A stretch of DNA of 64,000 nt, from the NCBI RefSeq assembly GCF_000349945.1, contig NC_020516.1, positions 186,001-250,000 of the forward strand, in the 5' to 3' direction. Positions 32,601 through 42,571 of the stretch are shown here, one piece after another. The translations under genes and the position numbers were made by a program. The stretch comes from Azoarcus sp. KH32C. Its GTDB lineage: Bacteria > Pseudomonadota > Gammaproteobacteria > Burkholderiales > Rhodocyclaceae. The notes below the pieces were generated by a model that was given only the letters and a program-made list of their open reading frames with translations, was not told where the DNA came from and ran no database searches. Position 1 is the first letter of the stretch. Every line of letters begins with the position of its first letter.

Positions 32601-34694
32601 ATGGATCAACGCCGGATTTCTCGCGACACGGGCTTCCTCGACCATGACTTCGAGGAAATCTTCGACGCGATTCCGGTTGCCGTATTCATCAAGGACCGCG
32701 ACAGTCGCGTGGTACTGATCAACCGGGCCTGCGAGGCGCAGTGGGGCATCCCGCGCGAGGCAATCTGCGGCACCGATGGCGCGCAGTTCTTCCCTCCGGA
32801 GCAGATGAAGGTCTTCCTCGAGAAGGACAGGGAAGTCTTTCGCGGCGGCGCGCAGATCGAGTTCGAGGAGGAGTACTGGAACTCGACGCTGCAGGAAAAC
32901 CGCATCGGCCACACCGTCAAGAAACCGATCTACGATTCCGCCGGCGAACCGGCCTACCTGGTCGGGATCACCTCGGACATCACCGAGCGCAAGCGCGCCG
33001 AGAGCGAGCATCGGCAGGTCGAGGAGTCGATGAAGCTCGCCGCCCAGATCTACCGGTCGAGCAGCGAAGCGATCATGGTCACCGACGAGCACAACCGCAT
33101 CGTCGATGTGAATGACGCCTTCACCCGGCTGATGGGTTACGAGCTCTCCGAGATCGAGGGCAAGGACCCGAGGATCATGCAGTCCGGCCTGCACGACAAG
33201 GAGTTCTATCGGCAGTTCTGGCAGGCGATCAAGGAGCACGGGCGCTGGCAGGGGGAAGTCTGGGATCGTCGCAGCGACGGCCAGCTGATCGCAAAGTGGG
33301 TCACGATCAGCGTCATCCGCAGCCTCGACGGCAGCGTCTTCCGACATGTCGCGCAGTTCTCCGACATCACCGAAAAGAAGCTGCAGGACGAGCTGATCTG
33401 GCATCAGGCGAATTTCGATCCGCTGACCGACCTGCCCAACCGCCGCCTATTCCGCGACCGCCTCGAGCAGGAGGTCAAGAAGGCGCACCGCACGGGGAAA
33501 CCGCTCGCGCTGCTCTTCATCGATCTCGATCGCTTCAAGGAAATCAACGACACGTTCGGGCACGACAAGGGCGACCTGCTGCTGGCGGAAGCGGCGCGGC
33601 GCATTCGCCTGTGCGTGCGGGACACTGACACCCTCGCCCGCTTGGGCGGGGACGAGTTCACGGTGATCGTCCCGGAGTTCCAGGGGGTGGTCGCGGTCGA
33701 GCGCATCGCGCAGCAGATCATCATGGAGCTCAGTGCACCGTTCGAGCTCGGAAGCGATCGCGGCCACATCTCGGCGAGCGTCGGCATCACGGTCTATCCC
33801 GACGATGCGGAGAGCCTGGAGGAGCTGATGAAGCTCGCGGACCGCGCGATGTATCTCGCCAAGGAGCAGGGCCGCGGCAGATTCGCCTACTTCACCGAGA
33901 GCATGCAGCGCAAGGCCGAGGAAAAGCGCGTCCTGACCAGCGACCTGCGGCACGCGCTCACGCGCGACGAGTTGGTCGTCTATTTCCAGCCCATCGTCGA
34001 CGCCTCCACGGCCCGGATCGTGAAGGCCGAGGCCTTGCTGCGCTGGCGGCATCCGACGCGCGGCATGGTCAGCCCGATGGACTTCATCCCGCTGGCCGAA
34101 GAGTCCGGACTGATCCTCGAAATCGGCGAGTGGGTGTTCCAGCGGGCCATCGATGCCGTCGCCCACTGGCAAGAGGCTTTCGGCCGGCTGATTCCGGTGA
34201 GTGTGAATAAGTCGCCGCTGCAGTTTGCCGAGCAGTTGGCCGGCAATCGGTGGATGGAGCGCCTGCGCACCCTGTCCTTGCCCAGCCACAGCATCACGGT
34301 CGAAATCACCGAGAGCATCCTGATCAAGGATTCGCCGACCGTGAAGCGCCGCCTGCTCGATTTTCGCAATTGCGGCGTCGAAGTGTCGATCGACGATTTC
34401 GGCACCGGCTTTTCCTCGCTGTCCTACCTGAAGCAGTTCGACGTCGATTTCCTGAAGATCGACCGTTCGTTCATCGGCAATCTGGCCGAGGATGCGGCCG
34501 ACAAGGCGCTCACCGAGGCGATCATCGTGATGGCGCACAAGCTCGGCCTGAAGACCATCGCCGAGGGGGTGGAAACCGAAGCGCAGCGCGACATGCTGGT
34601 CCGCTTCGACTGCGACTACGCGCAGGGCTACCTCTTTTCGGGGCCGCTTCCGATCGAGGGGTTCGACGCGCTGTTGCAGGTCCAGGCCGCCTGA
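32601..34694 (+). CDS. PAS-PAS-GGDEF-EAL protein
   Basis: A 697-residue soluble protein with two PAS domains (about residues 12-135, ending GITSDITERKR, and 145-265, ending FSDITEKK), a GGDEF domain (270-430) and an EAL domain (440-690). The cyclase site LGGDEF is intact with an RxxD product-inhibition site (RDTD) five residues before it. EAL residues are all present: EALLRW, the Asn of VNKSP, EITES, DDFGTGFSS, KIDRSF, AEGVET and AQGY. It may therefore make and degrade c-di-GMP, with PAS input deciding. The ATG at 32601 is preferred to a TTG at 32562. Its stop is three bases from the end of the convergent DUF445 gene. Confidence 0.93.
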   Translation: MDQRRISRDTGFLDHDFEEIFDAIPVAVFIKDRDSRVVLINRACEAQWGIPREAICGTDGAQFFPPEQMKVFLEKDREVFRGGAQIEFEEEYWNSTLQENRIGHTVKKPIYDSAGEPAYLVGITSDITERKRAESEHRQVEESMKLAAQIYRSSSEAIMVTDEHNRIVDVNDAFTRLMGYELSEIEGKDPRIMQSGLHDKEFYRQFWQAIKEHGRWQGEVWDRRSDGQLIAKWVTISVIRSLDGSVFRHVAQFSDITEKKLQDELIWHQANFDPLTDLPNRRLFRDRLEQEVKKAHRTGKPLALLFIDLDRFKEINDTFGHDKGDLLLAEAARRIRLCVRDTDTLARLGGDEFTVIVPEFQGVVAVERIAQQIIMELSAPFELGSDRGHISASVGITVYPDDAESLEELMKLADRAMYLAKEQGRGRFAYFTESMQRKAEEKRVLTSDLRHALTRDELVVYFQPIVDASTARIVKAEALLRWRHPTRGMVSPMDFIPLAEESGLILEIGEWVFQRAIDAVAHWQEAFGRLIPVSVNKSPLQFAEQLAGNRWMERLRTLSLPSHSITVEITESILIKDSPTVKRRLLDFRNCGVEVSIDDFGTGFSSLSYLKQFDVDFLKIDRSFIGNLAEDAADKALTEAIIVMAHKLGLKTIAEGVETEAQRDMLVRFDCDYAQGYLFSGPLPIEGFDALLQVQAA

Positions 34695-34697
34695 GCG

Positions 34698-35996
34698 CTA
34701 GGACGCGCGCGCCACCAGCAGCGTCAGCGCATGCAGCAGCAGCCCGATGCCGCCGCCGACGACGGTGCCGTTGACGCGGATGAACTGCAGGTCGCGGCCG
34801 ACGGCGAGTTCCACTTCGCGTACCAGATCGTCGTCGTTCCAGCTCTTGATGGTCGAGGCGATGTGGTGCGACAGCGCGTCGCGGAAATCGTCGGCGAGCG
34901 CAACGACGGCGGATTCGAGGTGGTCGTCGAGCGAGGTGCGCAGTGCCAGGTTGTCGGCGAGCGTGGCTCCGAAGGCGCTCGCGGCGCCGGCGAGGCGCTG
35001 GCGCAGGTGGGATTCGGGGCGATCCAGGTCTTCGTTCAGCCAGGCTTTCAACTCGTCCCACAGGCCGTTGAGGTAATGCGCGAGCACCGGGTGCGTGAGG
35101 ATCTCGAGCTTCGCGGCGTTGATCCGCGCAGCGAAATCGGCATCGTTCTTCAGGCGGTCGATGAACTCCGCGACCATCTCGTCGAAGGCGCGCCGCCGCG
35201 GGTGCTCCGGGTCGTCGCCGATGTCGTGCATCCAGCCGTTGACGCCCTTGACGATGCTCGCGGCGATCTTGCGCGCGAACTCCTCGGTATCGGTCACGAG
35301 CCCGACTGCGCGCAGCGTCTTCGGATATTCCTTGCCGGCGATCTCGATGATCATCGTCGCGAAGCTCGCCTGCACGTCCTCGTCGTCCAGCCAGTGCGCG
35401 AGCCGCCGCAGGCCCAGGTCGAGCAGTTCCTGGTGGCGGTTGTCGACGGTCAGCGTATCGAGCACCTGTCCGGCCACACGCGAAACGTCGATCTCCTTCA
35501 GCCGCTCGCGCACGCCCGCGGCAATCAGGCTGCGCACCCGCGCGTCGTCGATGAAGTCCAGCCAGCCCGCGAGTGCCACCGCGAGCTTGTCCGCGACGAG
35601 CTTAGCGTTGTCCGACTGCCGCAGCCAGCTTCCGAGCCGGTCCGCCGGGCCGAAGGCGCGCAGCTTGTGGACGAGAGTCTCGGTCGCGAGGAACTTGTCG
35701 CGCACGAAGGCCGCCAGGTTGTCGCCGACGCGCACCTTGTTCGACGGGATGATCGCGGTGTGCGGAATCGGCAGCCCGAGCGGCCGCCGGAACAGCGCCA
35801 CCACGGCAAACCAGTCGGCGAGCGCGCCGATCATCGCCGCTTCGGCGAAGGCCGCGACCCAGCCCCAGATCCCGGCGCCATGCTGCAGCCGGGCAAGGAC
35901 GAACAGCCCCGCGGCGGCCGCGAGCAGCCCGCCGGCCACCCGCTTCATCTTCGCCAGCTGACGCGCCTTGGCGTCCCGCGCAGTGATGGCCATCAT
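34698..35996 (-). CDS. DUF445 inner-membrane protein
   Basis: A 432-residue protein. Two hydrophobic helices near the N-terminus (about residues 20-38 and 45-70) are followed by the DUF445 signature AAMIGALADWFAVVALFRRPLGLPIPHTAIIPSNK near residue 50. A long, mostly helical charged region comes next, and the chain closes with a C-terminal helix GTVVGGGIGLLLHALTLLV. DUF445/YjiN proteins are inner-membrane proteins of unknown function with a helical, possibly coiled, soluble part. GGAGG before the twin ATG at 35996/35993 supports the start. It is divergent from the SUV3-like helicase gene across 92 bases and convergent with the c-di-GMP gene. Confidence 0.9.
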   Translation of the reverse strand: MMAITARDAKARQLAKMKRVAGGLLAAAAGLFVLARLQHGAGIWGWVAAFAEAAMIGALADWFAVVALFRRPLGLPIPHTAIIPSNKVRVGDNLAAFVRDKFLATETLVHKLRAFGPADRLGSWLRQSDNAKLVADKLAVALAGWLDFIDDARVRSLIAAGVRERLKEIDVSRVAGQVLDTLTVDNRHQELLDLGLRRLAHWLDDEDVQASFATMIIEIAGKEYPKTLRAVGLVTDTEEFARKIAASIVKGVNGWMHDIGDDPEHPRRRAFDEMVAEFIDRLKNDADFAARINAAKLEILTHPVLAHYLNGLWDELKAWLNEDLDRPESHLRQRLAGAASAFGATLADNLALRTSLDDHLESAVVALADDFRDALSHHIASTIKSWNDDDLVREVELAVGRDLQFIRVNGTVVGGGIGLLLHALTLLVARAS

Positions 35997-36088
35997 CGCT
36001 CCTCCATCGGTGAAGGTGTGAGCAATCCGATGCAACGAAAGAAGCCTAGCCTGCCGCAAGGGATTGAGTAAGATCGCCTACAGGCATT

Positions 36089-38212
36089 GTGATTGCTATC
36101 CGGAAAGCCCTCAGGCATGAGACCCTCCCTCCTTTGACGCCTGGAACAAGCGAATTGGACGAGAACTTCCTCATCGACCCCGAAGCCGTCATCCCGGCCG
36201 GACCGGACCCGGAGGCGGATGACGCGCTCCTCGACGTCGCGCGCGAACTGCATGCCTATCTGCAAGGCTTCAACGCGCGCCTCGTGCACAACGAAGGCGC
36301 GGTCGCGATCGAGGTCGCCGGCGAGGTTGAGGCGGACGGGCGGCGGCAGCCCTATCGGCTGGTGCCCGTGCGCTGCGTGCTCGCGCGCATCCAGAAGTGG
36401 CGCAAGCTTACGCCCGACCGCCACCTCGCGCTGGTGCGCGAGCGGCTGCATGCCGAGTCGATCGCGGAGTTCGAGGCCGACGTGCGCGGCTTCGTCGCGA
36501 GCGTCGTGCGCCGGGCGGAGGCTGAAGGGCTCGACGCCGCGCGTTTCCTGCGGGCGCTGGAGACCGGCAAGGAACTCGCGAGCCGGCGCTTCCAGATTGT
36601 CGAGGACCGGCTCGCCGAAGCGGTGGGGCGCCGCCGTGTCGAAGCGCAGGCGGAGACCTTGCGCGGCACCGTAAAGCTGACGCGCTATCCCGAATCCTTC
36701 GAGACGGCGTTCATGATGCGGCGTCGCTTCATCGCGATCCTCGGACCGACGAACTCGGGCAAGACGCACGCCGCGATGGAGGCGCTGGCGAAGGCCGAGA
36801 GCGGCGTCTATCTGGCGCCGTTGCGCCTGCTGGCGCTGGAAAACTACGAGCGTCTTCTGGATCGCGGCGTCGCGGTGAGCCTCATCACCGGCGAAGAGCG
36901 TCGCCTCACGCCGGGTGCGACCCACGTCGCGAGCACGATCGAGATGCTCAACACGGCGCGCCCCGTGGAAGTCGCCGTGATCGACGAGATCCAGATGCTG
37001 GAGGACCTCGAACGCGGCTCGGCATGGACCGCGGCGGTGTGCGGGGCGGCGGCGAAGACGGTGTTCCTGCTCGGCGCGCTGTCGGCGCGTCCGGCGATCG
37101 AGGCGCTCGCCGAGCGGCTCGGCTGCGAGCTCGAAGTGCGCACGCTGGAACGCAAGTCGCCGCTCGAGATGGCGCCGCGCGAGGTCGGCAGCATCGGCCA
37201 ACTGAAGCGTGGCGATGCGGTGATCGCCTTCTCGCGCCGCGACGTGCTGAATTGGGCGACCAATATCGCGGAGGCGGGTTTTCGCGTCGCGACGATCTAC
37301 GGCAACCTCTCGCCCGAGGTTCGCCGCGCGCAGGCGCAGCGCTTTCGCGATGGCGAGGCCGACATCGTCGTCGCGACCGACGCGATCGGCATGGGGCTGA
37401 ACCTGCCCGTGGCGCGCGTCGTGTTCTCGACCGCGAAGAAGTTCGACGGCATCTCCGAGGACATCCTCGCGCCCTGGCTCACGCATCAGATCGCGGGCCG
37501 CGCCGGGCGCTTCGGCATCCACGACGCCGGCCTCGTCGCGGGCTTCGACGAGCACACCCACCGCATCATCGGCCGCCTGATGAAGACGCCCGCCGACCCG
37601 CTGTCGAACCGCGGCTTCTACGTCACGCCCTCTCTGCACCACGTGAAAAGCATCTCCGCCGCGACCGGCGAGCGTGGGCTCGCGCGCCTGCTGGAACTCT
37701 TCTCGCGCAACATCGACCTCACCGACGACTTCTTCCTGCCGGGTGACCTGACCGAGCAGATCGAACGGGCGCGTTGGCTCGATACGCTGCCGCTGTCGCT
37801 CGAACACCGCTTCACGCTGTCGCTGGTGCCGGTGTCGACGCGCGTCGAATCGCTGAACCAGGCGTGGCAGACCTGGGCGCGGGCGCTGTCGAAGGAGAAG
37901 AGCTCGCACCTCGCGATCGAGCCCATCGGCGAAGGGCGCTACGCGCTGCAGGCGGCCGAGGATGCGTGCAAGAAGTATTCGGCCTACGCGTGGCTCGGCT
38001 ACCGGCTGCCGGACTACTACCCGGATGCCGAGGCGGCCGTGTCGCTCGCGCGCAGCATGTCCGAGACGGTCGACGAGATGCTCGCGCGCCAGCACGGACG
38101 GCGGCGCGACGCGAAACGGCGCCCGGGCTCGCGCGGCAAGGCGCGCAGCGCCGCGCCGGGCGCGTATGGCGATCGGCGTTCCGAAAGACGAAGATCCGAC
38201 AGGCGCTCGTAG
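36089..38212 (+). CDS. SUV3-like superfamily 2 RNA helicase
   Basis: A 707-residue ATP-dependent helicase. An N-terminal ~200-residue helical region is specific to the group. Walker A is GPTNSGKT near residue 221, motif Ia GVYLAPLRLLALENYE near 238, motif II DEIQML near 297, motif V ATDAIGMGLNLP near 430 and motif VI HQIAGRAGRFG near 467. The DEIQ box and the motif VI form match SUV3, the mitochondrial RNA-degradation helicase, rather than DEAD-box proteins such as RhlB. The C-terminus ends in a basic Arg/Lys-rich tail, probably RNA binding. GTG start with a weak ribosome site. No nuclease gene is beside it. Confidence 0.92.
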   Translation: MIAIRKALRHETLPPLTPGTSELDENFLIDPEAVIPAGPDPEADDALLDVARELHAYLQGFNARLVHNEGAVAIEVAGEVEADGRRQPYRLVPVRCVLARIQKWRKLTPDRHLALVRERLHAESIAEFEADVRGFVASVVRRAEAEGLDAARFLRALETGKELASRRFQIVEDRLAEAVGRRRVEAQAETLRGTVKLTRYPESFETAFMMRRRFIAILGPTNSGKTHAAMEALAKAESGVYLAPLRLLALENYERLLDRGVAVSLITGEERRLTPGATHVASTIEMLNTARPVEVAVIDEIQMLEDLERGSAWTAAVCGAAAKTVFLLGALSARPAIEALAERLGCELEVRTLERKSPLEMAPREVGSIGQLKRGDAVIAFSRRDVLNWATNIAEAGFRVATIYGNLSPEVRRAQAQRFRDGEADIVVATDAIGMGLNLPVARVVFSTAKKFDGISEDILAPWLTHQIAGRAGRFGIHDAGLVAGFDEHTHRIIGRLMKTPADPLSNRGFYVTPSLHHVKSISAATGERGLARLLELFSRNIDLTDDFFLPGDLTEQIERARWLDTLPLSLEHRFTLSLVPVSTRVESLNQAWQTWARALSKEKSSHLAIEPIGEGRYALQAAEDACKKYSAYAWLGYRLPDYYPDAEAAVSLARSMSETVDEMLARQHGRRRDAKRRPGSRGKARSAAPGAYGDRRSERRRSDRRS

Positions 38213-38225
38213 CGCGGCCCGTTTT

Positions 38226-39131
38226 CTAGGTCGTCGCCTCCGCGCGGCGCGCTTCGAGCAGCTTCACGATGCTGTACAGCACGCGATTGACCGGCGTCGC
38301 GACGCCAAGCTCTTCGCCCCGGTGCAGCACATAGCCGTTGAGGTGATCGATTTCGCTGCGCTTGCCGCGCGCGAGATCCTGCGCCGTCGACGAGAACTGC
38401 GTCGGCATCGTCTGCGCGATGCGCTGCACGGATTCCCAGCAGTCCCCGGGCACCGTGACGCCTTCGGCCCACGCGACGTCGAGGCATTCCTGCACGGCGT
38501 CGCGCATCACCCTTTCGATGCCGTCGCCGGCGACGAGCCGCCCGTAGGGCAGCTGCGTGATCGCCGACAGCGCGTTGTAGGCGCAATTGAGGACCAGCTT
38601 CCGCCACAGCGCACCGGTGACGTTGTCCGAGACCTCGACGCGGACGTCGGCTTCACCGAAGAGCGCGACCAGCTGCGCGCTTTCCTTCGACGGGCCGATC
38701 ACCAACTCGCCGCGGCCGTGGTGCTTCACATGGCCGGGCCCCGCCATCTCGGTCGCGACATAGACGACCGCCGCGCCGACTTCCCGCCCGAGCTGGGTCT
38801 GTAGTCGCTCGGCGTTGTCGACGCCGTTCTGCAGGCTCAGCACGATCGCCTCCGGGTCGAGATGAGGGCCCATTTCGTTCGCCGCGATCGCCGTGTCGGT
38901 CGATTTCACGCAGCACAGCACCAGTTTCGCGCCGCGCACGGCCGCCGCGTCGGTGCTCGCGTGGACCCGTACGTGCTCGCGAAAGGTTTGCGCATCCAGA
39001 TAGAGCCCGTCGCGCTGCATCGCCTCGACGTGCTGTGGCCGCCCGATGAGGACGACCTCGTTTCCTGCCCGCGCCAGCATGCCGCCGTAGTAGCAACCGA
39101 CGGCACCGGCGCCCATCACCGCAATCTTCAT
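38226..39131 (-). CDS. 2-dehydropantoate 2-reductase family protein (PanE/ApbA-like)
   Basis: A 301-residue NADPH-dependent reductase. The Rossmann loop [12 protein letters not shown] is at residue 6; CCVKSTDT near 78 and LSLQNGVDN near 104 are typical; the catalytic Lys lies in [14 protein letters not shown] near 175 and the Glu in [11 protein letters not shown] near 262. In pantothenate synthesis PanE reduces ketopantoate to pantoate, but many genomes carry paralogues of unknown substrate, and no panB, panC or panD is nearby. GGAG before the ATG at 39131 fixes the start; the longer frame to 39170 lacks a ribosome site. Divergent from the alcohol dehydrogenase gene. Confidence 0.9.
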   Translation of the reverse strand: MKIAVMGAGAVGCYYGGMLARAGNEVVLIGRPQHVEAMQRDGLYLDAQTFREHVRVHASTDAAAVRGAKLVLCCVKSTDTAIAANEMGPHLDPEAIVLSLQNGVDNAERLQTQLGREVGAAVVYVATEMAGPGHVKHHGRGELVIGPSKESAQLVALFGEADVRVEVSDNVTGALWRKLVLNCAYNALSAITQLPYGRLVAGDGIERVMRDAVQECLDVAWAEGVTVPGDCWESVQRIAQTMPTQFSSTAQDLARGKRSEIDHLNGYVLHRGEELGVATPVNRVLYSIVKLLEARRAEATT

Positions 39132-39337
39132 CTTGTCCGCTCCTGGTTCGGTGTTCCGCGAATGTTCCATGGGGACGATTTGACATCCTCGATGTGTCTT
39201 TTACAACGCTCCTGCCTGATCGCGACGGGGAGAGGCGGGCCATCCCGTCAGGAACGGCGTTTGCACCGTTCGCCCGAAGCGGGGTCCGGACCGCCGCGGC
39301 AAGGCCCCGGCCCTGCGGCAAGTCGAAGGAGCAGCCG

Positions 39338-40507
39338 ATGAAAGCACTGTGCTGGCATGGCAAGAAGGATGTCCGCTACGACAGCGTTCCCGACCCCCGC
39401 ATCGAGGATCCCCGCGACGTGATCGTGAAGGTCACGAGTTGCGCGATCTGTGGTTCCGACCTGCATCTGTACGATGGGTTCATGATGGGGATGGAATCCG
39501 GCGACATTCTCGGCCACGAGTTCATGGGCGAGGTCGTGGAGGTCGGTTCGGCGGACCATCGGCTCAAGGTCGGCGACCGCGTCGTCGTGCCTTTCACGAT
39601 CTGTTGCGGGGAATGCGAACAGTGCCGGCGCGGCAATTTTTCGGTCTGCGAGCGCAGCAACCGCAACAAGGCGCTCGCCGAAAAGCTGTTCGGCCACGCG
39701 ACAGCGGGGCTCTTCGGCTATACGCATCTCACCGGCGGCTACGCGGGTGGCCAGGCGGAATACGTGCGCGTGCCCTTTGCGGACGTCGGTCCGGTCAAGG
39801 TCGACAGCGGGATGACGGACGATCAGGTGCTCTTTCTCGGCGACATCCTGCCGACCGGGTGGCAGGCGGCGGTGCAGTGCGACATCCAGCCGACCGATAC
39901 CGTCGCGATCTGGGGCGCGGGCCCGGTCGGGCAGTTCGCGATCCGCAGCGCCGTCCTGCTCGGCGCCCGGCAGGTGATCGCGATCGATCGCGTCGCCGAG
40001 CGCTTGTCGATGGCGCGGGCCGGCGGGGCAATCACGATCGATTTCGATCACGAGAGCGTCACCGACCGGCTCAAGGACCTGACGGTCGGCAAGGGGCCGG
40101 AGAAATGCATCGACGCGGTCGGCATGGAGGCCCACGCGACGCACGCGCTCGACTCGCTGTACGACAGGGCGAAGCAGGCCGTGATGCCCGAAACGGACAG
40201 GCCGTACGTATTGCGCGAGATGATCTACGCCTGCCGCCCGGCGGGAATCCTGTCCGTCCCCGGCGTCTATGGCGGATTCATCGACAAGGTGCCTATCGGG
40301 GTACTGATGAACAAGGGCCTGACGCTGCGCACCGGCCAGACGCACGTCAATCGCTGGACCGGCGACCTGCTCGACCGGATCGTCGAGGGCCAGATCGACC
40401 CCTCCTTCGTCGTCACGCACCGGGCTTCGCTCGCGGACGGCGCGGAGATGTACAAGACCTTCCGCGACAAGAAGGATGGCTGCGTGAAGGTGATCCTCAC
40501 ACCCTGA
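39338..40507 (+). CDS. zinc-dependent alcohol dehydrogenase, formaldehyde dehydrogenase-like
   Basis: A 389-residue medium-chain dehydrogenase. Catalytic zinc ligands are seen in CAICGSDLH near residue 36 and GHE near 62; structural zinc ligands in [16 protein letters not shown] near 91. The coenzyme loop is [10 protein letters not shown] near 190. The long insert ([24 protein letters not shown]) and overall length resemble glutathione-independent formaldehyde dehydrogenase or dismutase relatives, though many such proteins have unknown substrates. AAGGAG precedes the ATG at 39338. Its TGA stop is the first unit of a seven-base repeat array. The small membrane protein gene follows 59 bases later and may share the transcript. 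Confidence 0.92.
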   Translation: MKALCWHGKKDVRYDSVPDPRIEDPRDVIVKVTSCAICGSDLHLYDGFMMGMESGDILGHEFMGEVVEVGSADHRLKVGDRVVVPFTICCGECEQCRRGNFSVCERSNRNKALAEKLFGHATAGLFGYTHLTGGYAGGQAEYVRVPFADVGPVKVDSGMTDDQVLFLGDILPTGWQAAVQCDIQPTDTVAIWGAGPVGQFAIRSAVLLGARQVIAIDRVAERLSMARAGGAITIDFDHESVTDRLKDLTVGKGPEKCIDAVGMEAHATHALDSLYDRAKQAVMPETDRPYVLREMIYACRPAGILSVPGVYGGFIDKVPIGVLMNKGLTLRTGQTHVNRWTGDLLDRIVEGQIDPSFVVTHRASLADGAEMYKTFRDKKDGCVKVILTP

Positions 40508-40546
40508 CCCCTGACCCCTGACCCCTGACCCCTGACCCCTGACCCC
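40505..40546 (+). repeat. (TGACCCC)6 heptanucleotide tandem repeat
   Basis: Six perfect copies of TGACCCC lie head to tail. The TGA of the first copy is the stop codon of the dehydrogenase gene, and successive TGAs fall in all three reading frames because the unit is seven bases long. The array ends about six bases before the GGAGG site of the next gene. Copy number of such repeats often varies by slippage. Confidence 0.95.
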
Positions 40547-40566
40547 GCTACTGGAGGATGAATGCG

Positions 40567-41112
40567 ATGGACACTGTCACAACTTCCGTGAGTCGTCCCC
40601 GCCTCGCCCGGTCGACCGCCCGCCGGCTCGGCTGGTTGAGCATCGGGCTCGGCGTTGCGGAGCTGCTGATGCCGCGCGCCGTTGCGAGCATCACCGGCAT
40701 GCGTGGTCGCGAAGGTATGGTGCGCGCGTGCGGGGTGCGAGAGATCGTCACCGGCATCGGCATCCTCGCCGCGCGCCGGCCGGCTCCGTGGATGTGGGTG
40801 CGCGTGGCCGGCAATGCGATGGACGCGGCCGCGCTGGGCCTCAACAACCGTTCGCGCCTGGACTCGCGCACCGCGGTGGCCGCGATCGCAACCGTGGCCG
40901 GTGTCGCGGCGCTGGATGCGGGGTGCGCGACCGCCCTCGGACGCATCGAACGCCGCGGCAAGCCGCAAGGCCGCGATTACAGCGACCGGCGCGGCATGCC
41001 TTTGCCGCCGTCGGCGATGCGCGGCGCGGCGCGCAAGGATGTCGGGACTCCGGCCGACATGGCGACCCCGGCACTGCTCGCTCCCTGGCCTCCGAGCGGG
41101 AGCCGCTCCTAG
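40567..41112 (+). CDS. small membrane protein of unknown function
   Basis: A 181-residue protein. Residues about 20-125 hold four weak hydrophobic helices with motifs GWLSIGLGVAELLMPRAVA, RACGVREIVTGIGILA, RPAPWMWVRVAGNAMD and TAVAAIATVAGVAALD. In many proteobacteria this membrane module stands alone or before a polyketide-cyclase/SRPBCC domain; here that domain is absent and a short Pro/Arg-rich tail follows instead. GGAGG suits the ATG at 40567 better than the one at 40558, which touches it. It lies just after the seven-base repeat array. Function unknown. Confidence 0.8.
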   Translation: MDTVTTSVSRPRLARSTARRLGWLSIGLGVAELLMPRAVASITGMRGREGMVRACGVREIVTGIGILAARRPAPWMWVRVAGNAMDAAALGLNNRSRLDSRTAVAAIATVAGVAALDAGCATALGRIERRGKPQGRDYSDRRGMPLPPSAMRGAARKDVGTPADMATPALLAPWPPSGSRS

Positions 41113-41137
41113 CGGCTATCGTCAGAGCGCCCCGTTC

Positions 41138-42571
41138 TCAGCGCACGCTCACCGTCTGCGCCTTCCACGCCGGATCCTGCCAGCGGTAGAAGGTGCTGAG
41201 GTTGTTGACCTTGTCGGCCTGCTTCTTCGTCTCCAGCGTCGCGAGCGACAGCACTTCGAAGCTCTGCGCGTAGCGGCCGTCGACTCTAGCCTCGCGTGCG
41301 GCGAGCATCTCGCTGTTGCCCGGCACCCAGCCGGCGAATTCGACATAGCCGAGGCGCGGCGCATCGACGGCGGGCGGCAGGACCTCGACATGCCAGCCGT
41401 CCGGGTCGTGGCGGAACACCCACATCTCGCGCCAGGTGTCGAGCGGCTGCACCGCGAGCGCGAGCGCCGTGCCCTGGCGGTTGGCGGTCGCCGACGCGGG
41501 CCAGACGATGCCGTAGGTGCAGCGCGTCAGCAACGCGTGGGTTGCGTCGTGCGCCGCATCGACGAGATGCACGCAGGTCTCGCCGGGCTGGCCGGCGCTG
41601 AGGATCACGCTCACGGTCGCCTTCGTCGGCCCCGCCGGCAATCCCGGCTCGGCCGCCCAGCGCGAAGCGCCGACGCGGATCGCAGCATCGCTGTAGGCCG
41701 CGGCGTCCGTTTCCATCAGTTCGGACTTGTTCACCGCGGCGAGCTCGTCGATCGCCCGGCGGCCCGCTTCCTGCACGGCCCCCGCGCCCAGTTCGGGGCG
41801 GCGCGAACGCTGCCACGCGAGGCTCGCCCACACGCCGGCCTTCCTCAGGTGGAGGCGGTTCTTCGTCACTTCGGCCAGGTTTTCGAGCTTCACGCGGTCG
41901 AGCACATCGGCACGCCAGACGTCGAGTGCGTAGCGTTCGACCGGCGTCAGCGCCGGAGCGACGCAATCGTGGCGGGTCAGCGCGAGCGCGGCCGCGGCCT
42001 TGCGGGACTCGGGCGCCGGCATCGCGAGCACGCGCCGATGCGCATCGCCGTCACTGCACAGCTGCATCTGGCCGTCGCGCTCGAAGGTCACCATATTCAC
42101 GCCGTAGGTCGCGGCGACTTCGAGCTGGGCGGCGACGATCTCGCCGGCCTTGCCCGGCCGGCCGGCACTCGCGCGGCGGGCGAGGCGCTCGGACATCGTG
42201 CCCAGCGCATCGAACACCTCACTGTCGATCGCCTGCGCCGGCGCAGCCTTCAGGTAGGCTGCGGCGTAGCCGATGCCCAGCGCTTCCGATCCCGCCGAAT
42301 CCTTCAGGAAGCGCACGACGGTCAGCAGCTCCGGTGCCGCTTCCGGGGCGAGCGATTGCACCCGCACCTGGCTCGCCGGGATGTAGCCCGCGCGTTCGCG
42401 CCGATGGTCGTACACCTGCAGGTAATCGCCCTTTTCGCCGCGGATCTCGAGGCTGTCGCCCGCCCACAGCACCGCCTGCTGGGCGGCGGAGTCCCGCGGT
42501 GCAGCCCGCAACGCGGCCTGGTCCTGGGTGACGATTGCGATGACAGTGAGTGCGGTCGCGAGCATGGTCAT
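41138..42571 (-). CDS. hypothetical protein with N-terminal SH3-like domain
   Basis: A 477-residue protein. The first ~15 residues are hydrophobic and may be an export signal. Residues about 18-72 (LRAAPRDSAAQQAVLWAGDSLEIRG then GDYLQVYDHRRERAGYIPASQV) form a bacterial SH3 domain, a fold that often binds cell-wall or protein ligands. The remaining 400 residues resemble nothing I recognise; they contain several Cys (QLCSD, RHDCVAP, ETCVHL, TRCTYG), consistent with periplasmic disulphides, and end in FYRWQDPAWKAQTVSVR. The ATG overlaps the stop of the SPFH gene (ATGA), so the two proteins are made together and probably work together. Confidence 0.82.
   Translation of the reverse strand: MTMLATALTVIAIVTQDQAALRAAPRDSAAQQAVLWAGDSLEIRGEKGDYLQVYDHRRERAGYIPASQVRVQSLAPEAAPELLTVVRFLKDSAGSEALGIGYAAAYLKAAPAQAIDSEVFDALGTMSERLARRASAGRPGKAGEIVAAQLEVAATYGVNMVTFERDGQMQLCSDGDAHRRVLAMPAPESRKAAAALALTRHDCVAPALTPVERYALDVWRADVLDRVKLENLAEVTKNRLHLRKAGVWASLAWQRSRRPELGAGAVQEAGRRAIDELAAVNKSELMETDAAAYSDAAIRVGASRWAAEPGLPAGPTKATVSVILSAGQPGETCVHLVDAAHDATHALLTRCTYGIVWPASATANRQGTALALAVQPLDTWREMWVFRHDPDGWHVEVLPPAVDAPRLGYVEFAGWVPGNSEMLAAREARVDGRYAQSFEVLSLATLETKKQADKVNNLSTFYRWQDPAWKAQTVSVR

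Noticed and set aside
35993..38095. A 700-residue minus-strand frame over the SUV3-like helicase
   Set aside because: Shadow of the helicase gene; amino-acid make-up is typical of antisense frames in GC-rich DNA.
40505..40546. Tandem repeat as a CRISPR array
   Set aside because: Units are 7 bp and contiguous with no spacers, and there are no cas genes.
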